Assembly: GCF_029338555.1 (NCBI RefSeq)
Contig: NZ_CP119989.1
Location: 1,550,001 to 1,614,000 of the forward strand
Length of the DNA stretch: 64,000 bases
Direction of reading: 5' to 3'
DNA from: Halobaculum marinum
GTDB lineage: Archaea; Halobacteriota; Halobacteria; Halobacteriales; Haloferacaceae
This document shows, piece after piece, positions 49,626-58,418 of the stretch. The notes below the pieces were generated by a model that made no database searches, was not told the DNA's origin, and worked only from the letters and a program-made list of their open reading frames with translations. Numbering within the stretch: the stretch's first letter is position 1; the number at the start of each line of letters is the position of its first letter. Made by a program: the position numbers and the translations under genes.

Positions 49626-51803
49626 TCAGCGGGGCGCGCTGCCCCGCGAGACGCCGAAGGACGCCCGCTTGTTCCCGCAGATCTTCACACGCCCAGCCTC
49701 CTCCAGGACGATGTTCTTCGACTCGCGGACGCGCTCCTGCTCCTTCGAGTACCACCTGAACACGGTATCCTCGACGAACGTGCGAGCGGCGTGGGAGCCG
49801 TCATCGTACGCAGCGTTGAACCCAGAGCGAAGGATCTCCTCTAACTCACGCTCGAGGAGCGGGGTACCGGTGAGATCAACGAGGAGACCGTCGTGAGTCT
49901 CCTCGATGTGGGCCAGGTGGCGACGCGCCCAGCGACCGAGCGCAGACGTTGCTTGGGCGAATCGAGCAGCCTTGTCGGCGAGATGTCCGGCCTCGCCTCG
50001 GACCCAGTCCATCGCATCGTTGAACGAACCGAGGAGCTGGTCGACGCGGTCGCGGATGATCCCGTCCTCGAAGCCGATCGAGCCGTTCTGGATCTTCAGG
50101 ATGTCGTCGAACTGCTTCACCGCCCGATAGATCGTCGACTTGGACTGTCCCGCGGCCTCGCGGACGTCAGTCCAGTGCATCGCTGAACCACCATCAGCAA
50201 CCGCCTGGAGAACGTGGCGCTCGCCGAGCGAGGAGGCCCCGTCCGCGAACTGCTTCAGGGCGGCGGCGTTCTCGATCTTCTCGATGCGGGGCATCGGATC
50301 CCGCACCAACTCGACGTAGTCGGTGACGGACTCAGTCGGCGTCCAATACTCGTCCTCGGTGAACGTTCGCTCGTCGGCACGAGTTGTGACGTTTGCCCAG
50401 TTGAGGACATTCATCAGCGCGTTCTCGGCCTCTTCGATGAGATCCCGAAAGTCGTAGACAGCGTCGGATTGCCACGGGACCGAGTCCTCTTCGTTGTAGG
50501 TGGGTGAGAACTGGATCTCGAACTTTGGATCGCGTAGAGGGTCCTCATCGGCAGTGGTCGACTCCGAGCGCGGGTTCTTCGGGTGGTAGTACTTCAGGAG
50601 CTTTGCGAACTGGTCTTGTGGGATGAGCTTCGACCAGGCGTGAGAGTCGAGGAGCAGGGCGTTTCGGTGGCCCATGACCTCCTCGTTGTCCCACTCGTAC
50701 TCACCTGAAGAGCCTTCCATCGTCGAGGCAAAGCGAGCGAGACGGTCCAAGGCCGAACCGCGCCCGACGAGTTTCTTCTGAGCCTCCTCACGATCGAGGC
50801 GGACGTACTGACCGAGTCCAAAGGCACGAGACCACTGATGGATACGGTCCTCGCCGAAGTAGTCGGAGTTCACGCCGATCACGTCGGCGACCGAACGGAG
50901 CAACTCAGTCGTCTCGTCGGGAGTAAGATTCGAGGAACCGATCTGAACCCGAACGCCGTACGGCATATCGCGAGGCATCCCGCCGATCAATTCGCCGCTG
51001 TCGCAGTGGGTCGCGGCAGGGAGCGCCGGCCGGAACTGGAAGCTTGCACTGCGGGCACCGATCTCGTCAGTGGTGCGAACGCCGATCTGGTATTCGTTGA
51101 ACGCGTCGAATGACTGGCCTCTGGCAGCGATCTTGCCCTGCCAGTACGTGACTCCCGCCTTCTCTGCATCCCTCGGGACGAACTCCCACTCGTAGCCGAG
51201 TGCCTCGAAGGTGCCATACCGGTCACGCATCACGTCATCGGGTTCCCACTGGGATACGATCGCCCAGTAGGGGGCGAGGGCAGATTCGTTGTGCCGTTTG
51301 ATCACAGCATCGTCGTCCAGATCGCTGATGTCTTCATCGCCGAAGGCGCCGTAGTTCTCCGACGTGAACAGGAGCTTCGCGTTCAGTTCGTGGATGTGCG
51401 GGTCAACCGTCGGGACGGGCTCTCCCTCTGGGATCGGCTGCGGGACGTCGGCGACCGAGATCCCTGGGTCGGCGTTGATCTCGCCGAAGCTATTGTCGAC
51501 TCCCCGGTCTGCTCCGACGTCTGCCGAATGCTGTCGGTGAGAGGGCGTACGTTCGCCGCTGCTGGCTTTGCTAAGTGACGCCGGGTGAGGGTCGGGACCT
51601 CTCGCTGCCGCATGCTCGTTAGCCGAGAGGCGGGTGTCTGCGTCGACAACGTTCGGTGCATTGCTCGCTCCCTCCGTGCCGAGTAGGGTGTTCGACTCAT
51701 CGGAGTCGACCGAGGACTCGATCGAGTCTTCTCCGTGTTCAACTATCTCAGCACCTTCGAGCTTCCGCAACTCCTTGAGGCGTTCGTCGACACCCTCGGT
51801 CAC
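49626..51803 (-). CDS. Large protein of unknown function with central or C-terminal winged helix (725 aa)
   Basis: GTG 51803 overlaps the upstream stop by GTGA. A low-complexity acidic N-terminus (to about 150) precedes a mixed alpha/beta body (DPHIHELNAKLLFTSENYG, then GYEWEFVPRDAEKAGVTYWQ). The C-terminal third holds a winged-helix-like segment (MHWTDVREAAGQSKSTIYRA) and a helical end. Large proteins with such a HTH are frequent in haloarchaeal plasmids and proviruses. A replication or regulatory role is possible but not demonstrated. Confidence 0.7.
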   Translation of the reverse strand: MTEGVDERLKELRKLEGAEIVEHGEDSIESSVDSDESNTLLGTEGASNAPNVVDADTRLSANEHAAARGPDPHPASLSKASSGERTPSHRQHSADVGADRGVDNSFGEINADPGISVADVPQPIPEGEPVPTVDPHIHELNAKLLFTSENYGAFGDEDISDLDDDAVIKRHNESALAPYWAIVSQWEPDDVMRDRYGTFEALGYEWEFVPRDAEKAGVTYWQGKIAARGQSFDAFNEYQIGVRTTDEIGARSASFQFRPALPAATHCDSGELIGGMPRDMPYGVRVQIGSSNLTPDETTELLRSVADVIGVNSDYFGEDRIHQWSRAFGLGQYVRLDREEAQKKLVGRGSALDRLARFASTMEGSSGEYEWDNEEVMGHRNALLLDSHAWSKLIPQDQFAKLLKYYHPKNPRSESTTADEDPLRDPKFEIQFSPTYNEEDSVPWQSDAVYDFRDLIEEAENALMNVLNWANVTTRADERTFTEDEYWTPTESVTDYVELVRDPMPRIEKIENAAALKQFADGASSLGERHVLQAVADGGSAMHWTDVREAAGQSKSTIYRAVKQFDDILKIQNGSIGFEDGIIRDRVDQLLGSFNDAMDWVRGEAGHLADKAARFAQATSALGRWARRHLAHIEETHDGLLVDLTGTPLLERELEEILRSGFNAAYDDGSHAARTFVEDTVFRWYSKEQERVRESKNIVLEEAGRVKICGNKRASFGVSRGSAPR

Positions 51804-52387
51804 GGCGAGTCCCCCTGACTGGGTTCCGTGTAGGCCGGGGTGAGGGCCCGTGCGACGTCGTCTTCGACGTCCAACCAGCGGAACTTCTGGAAATTCGCAC
51901 GAAGCCACTCCCCAGCCTTCCGAACGGCCACACTGGTGGCCGCATCAACGTCCAAGGAAGCAGAGATCGCGACGTATTCGACGACTCCGTCCTCGGGTTC
52001 GGCGGACTCGTAGAGGACACGACCGTCGTTGAGAAGTGCGACGCGAACGAGATCGCCGTCGGCGAGGTGCTGAGGAGCGTCGGCGAGAGAGACAAAGCGA
52101 TTCCCGGCGGCTGCGTAGTCGTTCGGGTTCGCCGAACAAACTCGATCCGGAGCGACTTCTAATCGTTCCCAGGTCTCGCTATTCTCGCGACGGTACCACT
52201 CGAGATGGAACGAACAGTACCGAGCTTCACCGCCCTCCGTTGCGGGGACAGCGAACACAGCCGACTCGTCGCAAGGGCCGGCTTCACAGTCGTGCTCGTC
52301 GTCCGGAAGCGGGCCGACGTCGGGCTCCAGGTCGCGGCGGATTTGAGCGTCGCGGGCACCGGCAGAACGATCACTATGTGAGCTCAC
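51800..52387 (-). CDS. Zinc-binding protein of unknown function (195 aa)
   Basis: GTG start overlapping the upstream stop (GTGA). CEAGPCDESAVFAVP followed by YCSFHLEWYRR gives a probable Cys/His zinc site near residues 34-62. The second half is beta-rich (RVALLNDGRVLYESAEPEDG) and then helical. Middle gene of the three-gene minus-strand operon at the tRNA-proximal end. Confidence 0.7.
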   Translation of the reverse strand: MSSHSDRSAGARDAQIRRDLEPDVGPLPDDEHDCEAGPCDESAVFAVPATEGGEARYCSFHLEWYRRENSETWERLEVAPDRVCSANPNDYAAAGNRFVSLADAPQHLADGDLVRVALLNDGRVLYESAEPEDGVVEYVAISASLDVDAATSVAVRKAGEWLRANFQKFRWLDVEDDVARALTPAYTEPSQGDSP

Positions 52388-52650
52388 CGTCCGTCACCTC
52401 CCTCGGTCTCGACGGCCCCGACCCGCGCACCACTGTTCCGAGTTGGCTGGTCCAGCGGATCGACGTGCGTGTCGACAGACTTCCCTGCGGCGGATCCTCG
52501 GCTGAGTCGAGGAGAGGAGTCGCAGGCCTGACAGCGATGGACGTTACCGTTTTCGTCCCCGAAGACGCGAGCGAAGCGCTGGGTGACGTGAGTTCCGCAG
52601 TGCAGGCAGTCGGTCGAACCGCCGGTACCGAGACGGTTCACGCGGACCAC
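52384..52650 (-). CDS. Small zinc-finger protein, DUF7563-like (88 aa)
   Basis: CLHCGTHVTQRFARVFGDEN followed by VHRCQACDS is the pattern of the small haloarchaeal DUF7563 zinc-finger family. The start is GTG, either 52650 or 52641. First gene of the operon running away from the tRNA; its promoter must lie in 52650-52713, immediately beside the att site. Confidence 0.7.
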   Translation of the reverse strand: MVRVNRLGTGGSTDCLHCGTHVTQRFARVFGDENGNVHRCQACDSSPRLSRGSAAGKSVDTHVDPLDQPTRNSGARVGAVETEGGDGR

Positions 52651-52713
52651 CCCTCGACAGCCGCCACTGAATCAGGTGATCCAGCCGCTACCGGCTCCGA
52701 ACCTTTACAAGAG

Positions 52714-52733
52714 AGCCGGGGGCGGGATTCGAA
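52714..52733 (+). repeat. Right attachment site within tRNA-Thr 3' end
   Basis: The last 20 bases of the tRNA gene (discriminator base, acceptor stem and T-loop edge) match 13038-13057 at 18 of 20 positions. The element side lies at lower coordinates, beyond the tRNA 3' end, as expected for tRNA-targeted integration. Confidence 0.7.
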
Positions 52734-52787
52734 CCCGCGAAGTCTCGATTACAAGTCGAGTGCATGCACCGCCCATGCTCCCCCGGC
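52714..52787 (-). tRNA. tRNA-Thr (anticodon UGU)
   Basis: A full cloverleaf can be drawn on the minus strand. The acceptor stem is GCCGGGG with CCCCGGC, the D stem GCAT with ATGC, and the anticodon stem CTCGA with TCGAG around loop CTTGTAA. The T stem is GCGGG with CCCGC around TTCGAAT. The anticodon TGT reads Thr codons. No CCA is encoded, and there is no intron. The 3' end abuts the integrated element. Confidence 0.95.
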
Positions 52788-52816
52788 GCCCGTTGCGAAC
52801 GTACTGTATCCTCCGT

Positions 52817-53335
52817 TTAATCGCTATCGCTTTCTGCCCCGTCGAGTGGTTTCTCCAACTCGACGCGGTGTTCGGTGTAGCCGTGCCGCTCGTAGAACCG
52901 TCGTGCGTCGTCGTTGGCGGCCATCGCCTCCAGCGACACGATGTCCGCCCCCTCGTTCGCCAGCGCCGCCTCCGCGGCAGTCAACAGTCGTGCCCCGACG
53001 CCGGCGTCGCGGTACGGGTCACGAACGTAGAGGTTGTAGATGGTGCCGCGTTCGACGTCCTGTCGGTACCGGCCCGACTCGCGGCCGAAGGTGACGAACC
53101 CGATCACCTGCCCGTCTGCCACCTCGTCGCGCGCGACGAGCAGGCCGCCGGAGACGACGGCGTGTGCGACCGCGTCGGCGGCGGAGTCGCGGTTGGGGGC
53201 GGCAAGGAGGTGCGTCCCGTGCGCGCGCTGGCCGCGAGCGAGTTCTACCCACAGGTCGGCGGTCGCGTCGACGTCATCGACGGTGCCGCGGTCGACGACG
53301 ACGGACTCCCCCCCGTCGTCGGTCCCTGTGGTCAT
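52817..53335 (-). CDS. GNAT family N-acetyltransferase
   Basis: This 172-aa protein shows the GNAT acetyl-CoA binding block YVRDPYRDAGVGARLLTAAE and a downstream Asn/Asp plus Tyr motif (ANDDARRFYERHGY). It would acetylate an amine of a small molecule or protein; the substrate is unknown. ATG 53335 is used (a GTG lies one codon upstream). First host gene beyond the tRNA. Confidence 0.87.
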   Translation of the reverse strand: MTTGTDDGGESVVVDRGTVDDVDATADLWVELARGQRAHGTHLLAAPNRDSAADAVAHAVVSGGLLVARDEVADGQVIGFVTFGRESGRYRQDVERGTIYNLYVRDPYRDAGVGARLLTAAEAALANEGADIVSLEAMAANDDARRFYERHGYTEHRVELEKPLDGAESDSD

Positions 53336-53430
53336 CACGCTGTCTAGTCGTTCCGACAGTGCTTGTCGCTTGTGTCTGTTCGATCTGTGCGTTCGGTTGT
53401 CGTGTCGGCGGACTAACCGTCCACGGGCGC

Positions 53431-53450
53431 TGAAAGAACGGTTAAGTGTA
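53431..53450 (+). promoter_or_regulatory. BRE/TATA-like promoter of the liv operon
   Basis: TGAAAGAACG followed by GTTAAGTGTA places a BRE-like purine run and a TATA-like TTAAG about 40 bp before ATG 53486. The resulting leader would be short. No palindrome is evident nearby. Confidence 0.4.
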
Positions 53451-53485
53451 TCGCGCTACCTCTCGAATCGTGAGAAGGAACACCA

Positions 53486-54595
53486 ATGGGCATTAGCGAA
53501 ACGTACACACGCGGCAGGGAACTCGCCGTCGAGAGACCGTTCGTCCTCGTCGTCGCGGCCGTCGTCGCGCTGTTGGCGCTGGACATCGTCCGCCAGCTCG
53601 CGGCACCTGGTGGGCTGACGAACGCCCAACTGGCCACGTACCTCTGGGACGGCCTCGTCGTCGGCCTCTCCATCGGCCTGGCCGGCGTCGGGCTCTCGAT
53701 GACGTACAGTATTCTGAACTTCGCGAACTTCGGCCACGGAGACTACGTCACCACCGGGGCGTTCACCGGCTGGGCCGTGACGTGGCTGATCGCGGGCGCG
53801 GGCCAGTTCGACTTCGCCACGCTCCTGTTCATCGGCTCGGTGTCGACGACGGAGTTGGGCGTGTCGATGCTGTCGACGCCGCTCGCGATCATCGTGGGAC
53901 TCGTCGTCGCCGCGGGCGCGGCTATCGTGCTGTCGCTCGCGATCGACCGAGTCGTCTACAAACCGATGCGCGACCAGGAGGGGATCGCCCTCCTCATCGC
54001 GTCTATCGGCGTCGCGCTGGCGCTGCGCTACACCATCTACATCGTCTTCGGACAGCGCACCCGCGGGCTCACCGACGCCCAGTCGGTGCCCGAGGTCGCG
54101 TTCCCGGTCGGCGGCGGCGAGACGCTCGCCCTCGGCGGCCACGAGATCACGCTCGTCGTGATCGCCGCGGCGCTCATGTTGGGCGTCCACCTCCTGCTCC
54201 AGACGACGAAACTGGGCAAGGCGATGCGCGCGATGGCCGACAACGAGGACCTCGCACGCGTCACCGGGATCCCGACCGAGCGGGTCGTCCGCTTCACGTG
54301 GATCATCGGCGGCGGCCTCGCGGGCGCGGGCGGCTTCCTCATCGCGCTCGAACGCGGCGCGATGAACTTCCAGTTCGGCTGGATCCTCCTGCTCCTCATC
54401 TTCGCGGCCGTCATCCTCGGCGGCATCGGCTCCATCTACGGCGCCATGTTCGGCGGCATCACGATGGGACTCGCACAGAACCTCTCGCTGGTGTGGATCC
54501 CCAGCGAGTTCTCCACGGTCGCCGCCTTCGGCGTCATGATCCTCGTGCTGCTGTTCAAGCCGGAGGGACTGTTCTCCGGGGTGACCACCGCATGA
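53486..54595 (+). CDS. livH: Branched-chain amino acid ABC transporter permease LivH type
   Basis: This 369-aa protein has about eight membrane helices. Landmarks of the LivH family are GLSMTYSILNFANFGHGDYVT near residue 70 and GKAMRAMADNEDLARVTGIP, the loop facing the ATPase, followed by FGGITMGLAQNLS. It is the first gene of a four-gene operon with ATGA overlaps. Liv-type systems may import branched-chain amino acids, urea or other amides; the substrate is not fixed by sequence here. Confidence 0.88.
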   Translation: MGISETYTRGRELAVERPFVLVVAAVVALLALDIVRQLAAPGGLTNAQLATYLWDGLVVGLSIGLAGVGLSMTYSILNFANFGHGDYVTTGAFTGWAVTWLIAGAGQFDFATLLFIGSVSTTELGVSMLSTPLAIIVGLVVAAGAAIVLSLAIDRVVYKPMRDQEGIALLIASIGVALALRYTIYIVFGQRTRGLTDAQSVPEVAFPVGGGETLALGGHEITLVVIAAALMLGVHLLLQTTKLGKAMRAMADNEDLARVTGIPTERVVRFTWIIGGGLAGAGGFLIALERGAMNFQFGWILLLLIFAAVILGGIGSIYGAMFGGITMGLAQNLSLVWIPSEFSTVAAFGVMILVLLFKPEGLFSGVTTA

Positions 54596-56271
54596 GTTCA
54601 CCCACGGAGACTGCGGACGCGAGCACCTCGGGCGCCGGTGACGGCTCCCGAGAGATCCCCGGGTGGACGCCGTACCGCGAGTGGTTCCGCGACCAGTGGG
54701 CGCAGGGCGGCGCCGTCGCGTGGGGCACCGCGCTTGGCCACCTGCTCGTCGGCCTGCTCGTGTTCTCGCTGGTCGTCGGCTTCGACATGTCGTCGCTGCC
54801 GATCGGCGGCAGTCTCGTCTGGCTCGTCTACCTGACCGTCACCGTCGCCGTGCTGTACGCCGCGACGGCGCCGCCGGCCGAGCCGTACGTCGCGTGGCTC
54901 GACGAGCGGTGGATGGAGTCAGACGCGGACAAACTGCTGATCATCCTCGGCCACGTCGTCGTCGTCTTCTTCGTGTTTGCGGTCGCGCTCGGTCTCCCGT
55001 TCAACGGGCTGGCGGGCGCGCTCGGCTCGGTGTTCTTCTTCACCGCCGTGTACGCGATGATGGTGCTGGCCTTGAACCTCCACTGGGGATACGCCGGCAT
55101 CTTCAACATCGGCATCGCGGGCTTCATGGCCGTCGGTGTGTACGTGATGGCCATCCTCTCGACGCCCGTCGACGCCGGGGCGACCGGCGTCCCGGGGTTG
55201 GGGCTACCGCTCCCGATCGGCATCCTCGGCGGGATGATCGCGGCGGCGGTCGTCGGCCTCGTCGCGGCGCTGCCGGCGCTGCGCCTGCGCGCCGACTACT
55301 TCGCCATCGTCACCGTCGCGCTGTCTGAGATCATCCGGCTGACGCTCAACTCACGGGCGCTCCAGGAGTTCACCGTCGCGGGGGTCACCACCGGCACCGG
55401 CGGGGCGACCGGCAAGACGATGCCGGGCAACCCGCTGCGGCTGCTGTTCTACGAGAGCTTCGACCCCGGCGCGGGGCCGGCGTTGCTCGGATCGGTGCTG
55501 TTCCCGCTGTTCGAGGGGCTGCGGATCGAGTTGATCCCGCCGAACTCGGCCCTCGTCGGCGTCGTCCCGCTGCCGGCGTTCACGCTCGACCTCGCGGTCG
55601 AGCCGCCCGTGATCGTCAACTGGGCGTACGTCGTCGTGCTCACCGGCTTCGTGGCGCTGTTCTACGTCCTGCTGGTGCGCACGGGCAATTCGCCGTTCGG
55701 CCGCGTCCTCAAGGCGATCCGCGAGGACGAGGTCGTCGCGAAGTCGCTCGGGAAGGACACGAACCGCTTCAAGATCGTCGCGTTCATGTTCGGCTGTGGG
55801 CTGATGGGGCTGGGCGGCATCCTCTGGCAGGGGAGTCAGGGGTTCACCAACCCGAACGCCTTCCGGCCGATCATCACGTTCTACATCTGGGTCGCGCTCA
55901 TCATCGGGGGCGCCGGCTCGAACACCGGCAGCGTGCTCGGCGGCGCGCTGTTCGCCGGCCTCATCTGGGAGGGTCCGGTGTACGTGCGCCGTGTCGTCAC
56001 CAACTTCGTCGACTTCGGCGACACGCCGTCGACGTTCCCGGCGGCCATCGGGCCGTTCGTCGAGGGCGAAGTGTTGCCGTTCCTCGCGTACATGCTCGGC
56101 AACGTCTCTGCGCTGCGGTTCGTCCTCGTCGGCGTGATCCTCGTGGTGCTGATGCAGACCCGGCCGGAGGGGCTGCTCGGCCACCGCAAGGAAGAGGCGG
56201 CGGCAATCCCCCTCGGCCGGCCGACGCGCCGCGCCGAGGGCGGCACCGACACGGACGGAGGTGACCAATGA
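54592..56271 (+). CDS. livM: Branched-chain amino acid ABC transporter permease LivM type
   Basis: This 559-aa protein is longer than typical LivM (about 320-430 aa). An extra N-terminal part of about 150 residues carries two or three helices, and there is a Gly-rich insert in a periplasm-facing loop. Family landmarks are LNLHWGYAGIFNIGIAGFMA, LRADYFAIVTVALSEIIRL, and FGRVLKAIREDEVVAKSLGK. Overlaps both neighbours by ATGA. Confidence 0.87.
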   Translation: MSSPTETADASTSGAGDGSREIPGWTPYREWFRDQWAQGGAVAWGTALGHLLVGLLVFSLVVGFDMSSLPIGGSLVWLVYLTVTVAVLYAATAPPAEPYVAWLDERWMESDADKLLIILGHVVVVFFVFAVALGLPFNGLAGALGSVFFFTAVYAMMVLALNLHWGYAGIFNIGIAGFMAVGVYVMAILSTPVDAGATGVPGLGLPLPIGILGGMIAAAVVGLVAALPALRLRADYFAIVTVALSEIIRLTLNSRALQEFTVAGVTTGTGGATGKTMPGNPLRLLFYESFDPGAGPALLGSVLFPLFEGLRIELIPPNSALVGVVPLPAFTLDLAVEPPVIVNWAYVVVLTGFVALFYVLLVRTGNSPFGRVLKAIREDEVVAKSLGKDTNRFKIVAFMFGCGLMGLGGILWQGSQGFTNPNAFRPIITFYIWVALIIGGAGSNTGSVLGGALFAGLIWEGPVYVRRVVTNFVDFGDTPSTFPAAIGPFVEGEVLPFLAYMLGNVSALRFVLVGVILVVLMQTRPEGLLGHRKEEAAAIPLGRPTRRAEGGTDTDGGDQ

Positions 56272-57128
56272 GCACCGACACCGAACCCACGACAGACGAG
56301 ACGAGCGCCGCCGGCGGCGACGAGGTCGCGGCGGCCGCACAGGGCACCCGCGACGCGGAGAACCACCCGCTGGTCGTCGAAGACCTGCGCAAGACGTTCG
56401 GCGGCATCACCGCCGTCGACGGGGCGAGCTTCTCCGTCGCGGAGGGGTCACTCACGGGCCTGATCGGTCCCAACGGCGCCGGGAAGTCGACGACGTTCAA
56501 CTGCATCACGGGCGTCCACACCCCCACGTCGGGGTCGGTGACGTTCCGCGGCAACGACATCACCGGGATGGCGCCCCACGAAATCGCCCAACAGGGCCTC
56601 GTGCGGACGTTCCAGATCGCTCGCGAACTCCCCGACATGACCGTGTTGGAGAACATGATGCTCGCACCGAAGGGGCAGTCGGGCGAGCGCCTCAGCTACT
56701 CGCTGTTGCCCGGCCTCCGCGACCAGGTGGTCGCACAGGAGGAGGAACTGCTTGACCGCGCCTGGCAGCAGTTGGAGTTCTTCGAGATCGACCACCTCGC
56801 AGAGGAGTACGCGGGGACGCTATCGGGCGGCCAGCGGAAACTGCTGGAGATGGCACGCGCGCTGATGACCGACCCCGACATGGTGCTGCTCGACGAACCG
56901 CTCGCCGGGGTGAACCCGACGCTGGAAGAGAAACTGCTGGACCGCATCCACGAACTCCGCGAGATGGGGAACACGTTCCTGTTCGTGGAGCACGACATGG
57001 ACGTCATCATGGACAACTGCGAACACGTCATCGTCATGCACCAAGGGAAGGTGCTCGCGGAGGGCACCCCCGAACAGGTGACCAGCGACGACCGCGTCGT
57101 CGAGGCGTACCTCGGAGGTGACGTATGA
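56268..57128 (+). CDS. livG: Branched-chain amino acid ABC transporter ATPase LivG type
   Basis: This 286-aa protein has Walker A GPNGAGKST (near 66), signature LSGGQRKLLEMARALM, Walker B MVLLDEPLAGVNP, and the H-loop VEHDMD. A hydrophilic N-terminal extension of about 35 residues is unusual but common in haloarchaea. The C-terminal AEGTPEQVTSDDRVVEAYLG is typical of LivG. ATGA overlaps on both sides. Confidence 0.92.
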   Translation: MSTDTEPTTDETSAAGGDEVAAAAQGTRDAENHPLVVEDLRKTFGGITAVDGASFSVAEGSLTGLIGPNGAGKSTTFNCITGVHTPTSGSVTFRGNDITGMAPHEIAQQGLVRTFQIARELPDMTVLENMMLAPKGQSGERLSYSLLPGLRDQVVAQEEELLDRAWQQLEFFEIDHLAEEYAGTLSGGQRKLLEMARALMTDPDMVLLDEPLAGVNPTLEEKLLDRIHELREMGNTFLFVEHDMDVIMDNCEHVIVMHQGKVLAEGTPEQVTSDDRVVEAYLGGDV

Positions 57129-57916
57129 GCGCAGAGGGCGAGGCGACGGAGACGGTGGAGGCCGAGCAGACGGCGGGCGCGACGCGCGCCGCCGACGCCG
57201 CGCTCCCGGAGGAGAGCCTCCTCCGCGTGCGTGACCTGGACGCCGGCTACGGCGACCTCCAGATCCTCACCGACGTCGACATGGACGTCGGCGACGGCGA
57301 GTACGTCACCATCGTCGGCCCGAACGGCGCCGGCAAGTCGACCGTGATGAAGTCCGTCTTCGGGCTGACGACGTACATGGGCGGCGTCGTCGAGTTCGAC
57401 GGCGAGCAGATCCACGGCCGCTCGCCCGACGAGATCATCCACGAGGGCATCGGCTACGTCCCGCAGAACGAGAACGTGTTCGAGAGTCTCACCGTGCGCG
57501 AGAACCTCGAGATGGGTGCGTACATCCTCGACGAGGTGCCCGAAGACCAGATCGAGTGGGTGTACGAGCGGTTCCCGATTCTCCGGGAGCGCTCGGACCA
57601 GCGCGCCGGCACGATGTCCGGCGGCCAACGCCAGATGCTCGCGATGGGACGGGCACTGATGCTCGACCCCGACCTCCTCTTACTCGACGAGCCGTCGGCG
57701 GGCCTCGCGCCCGACCTCGTCCAGGAGATGTTCGACCGCATCGACCGCATCAACGACGACGGCACGGCCATCCTCATGGTCGAGCAGAACGCCAAGGAGG
57801 CGCTGCGCCGCTGTGACCGCGGCTACGTGCTCGTGAACGGCGAGAACGCTTACGTCGACACCGGGGACGCGCTCCTGCACGACGAGCAGGTCCGCAAGGA
57901 CTTCCTCGGCGGGTAG
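57125..57916 (+). CDS. livF: Branched-chain amino acid ABC transporter ATPase LivF type
   Basis: This 263-aa protein has Walker A GPNGAGKST, LivF-specific GIGYVPQNENVFESLTVREN, signature MSGGQRQMLAMGRALM, Walker B LLLLDEPSAGLAP and MVEQNAKEAL. The end (EQVRKDFLGG) is canonical. Last gene of the operon; no periplasmic binding protein gene follows or precedes it in the window. Confidence 0.92.
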   Translation: MSAEGEATETVEAEQTAGATRAADAALPEESLLRVRDLDAGYGDLQILTDVDMDVGDGEYVTIVGPNGAGKSTVMKSVFGLTTYMGGVVEFDGEQIHGRSPDEIIHEGIGYVPQNENVFESLTVRENLEMGAYILDEVPEDQIEWVYERFPILRERSDQRAGTMSGGQRQMLAMGRALMLDPDLLLLDEPSAGLAPDLVQEMFDRIDRINDDGTAILMVEQNAKEALRRCDRGYVLVNGENAYVDTGDALLHDEQVRKDFLGG

Positions 57917-57997
57917 TCGCCTCGCATCGGCCGACACGCTCGGGGGTTCGTTCTCCCCCCGCGACAGCTTCACGACGCCCGGGAGCGTCCGCTCAGG

Positions 57998-58405
57998 ATG
58001 GACCCGCACATCAGTATCGTCACGCTCGGCGTCGACGACCTCGCGACCGCGACGTCGTTCTACGAGGACGGACTCGGCCTGCCGAGACACGACGGCGACG
58101 ATGACGGCGACATCGTGTTCTTCGACCTTCGGGGGACGTGGCTCGCGCTGTACCTGCGCGAAGAACTGGCTGCCGACGCCGGCGTCGAGGCCGCCGGGGA
58201 GGGGTTCTCGGGGGTCACACTCGCCCACAACGTCGACAGCGAGGCGCGCGTCGACGAGGTGCTCGCGGCGGCCGAGCGCGCGGGGGCGACGGTGCAGAAG
58301 CGTGCCGCAGCGACCGACTGGGGCGGGTACAGTGGGTACTTCGCCGACCCTGACGGTCACCTGTGGGAAGTCGCGTACGCGCCGGGCTTCTCGCCCGGAC
58401 CCTGA
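57998..58405 (+). CDS. VOC family (glyoxalase/bleomycin-resistance fold) protein
   Basis: This 135-aa protein has two beta-alpha-beta-beta-beta halves: DLATATSFYEDGLGLPRHD at the start and YFADPDGHLWEVAYAPGF at the end, with the typical metal-site positions (His4 near the N-terminus and Glu in LWEVAY). Function within the superfamily (lyase, dioxygenase or binding) cannot be told. Convergent with the next gene. Confidence 0.85.
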   Translation: MDPHISIVTLGVDDLATATSFYEDGLGLPRHDGDDDGDIVFFDLRGTWLALYLREELAADAGVEAAGEGFSGVTLAHNVDSEARVDEVLAAAERAGATVQKRAAATDWGGYSGYFADPDGHLWEVAYAPGFSPGP

Positions 58406-58418
58406 AGGAGCGTCTCGA

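Larger units (their letters stand above)
13038..52733. mobile_element. Integrated genetic element of about 39.7 kb in tRNA-Thr(UGU)
   Basis: The element is bounded by the direct repeat at 13038-13057 and 52714-52733. It has an integrase just inside the left end and the tRNA 3' end at the right end. It contains its own repressor, Orc1/Cdc6, MCM, a GINS-like protein, a particle/surface operon, and a low-GC cargo region. Genes outside are ordinary housekeeping and transport. A second, smaller integrase at 32128-32664 and the sharp GC changes suggest it was assembled from more than one element. Confidence 0.75.

Noticed and set aside
13000-53000. Search for insertion-sequence transposases and their terminal repeats
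   Set aside because: No DDE, HUH or IS605-type transposase seen; mobility is explained by the two tyrosine recombinases.
53456-54601. 381-codon antisense frame over livH
   Set aside because: Shadow of a membrane protein gene; Arg/Glu/Asp-rich with no domain.
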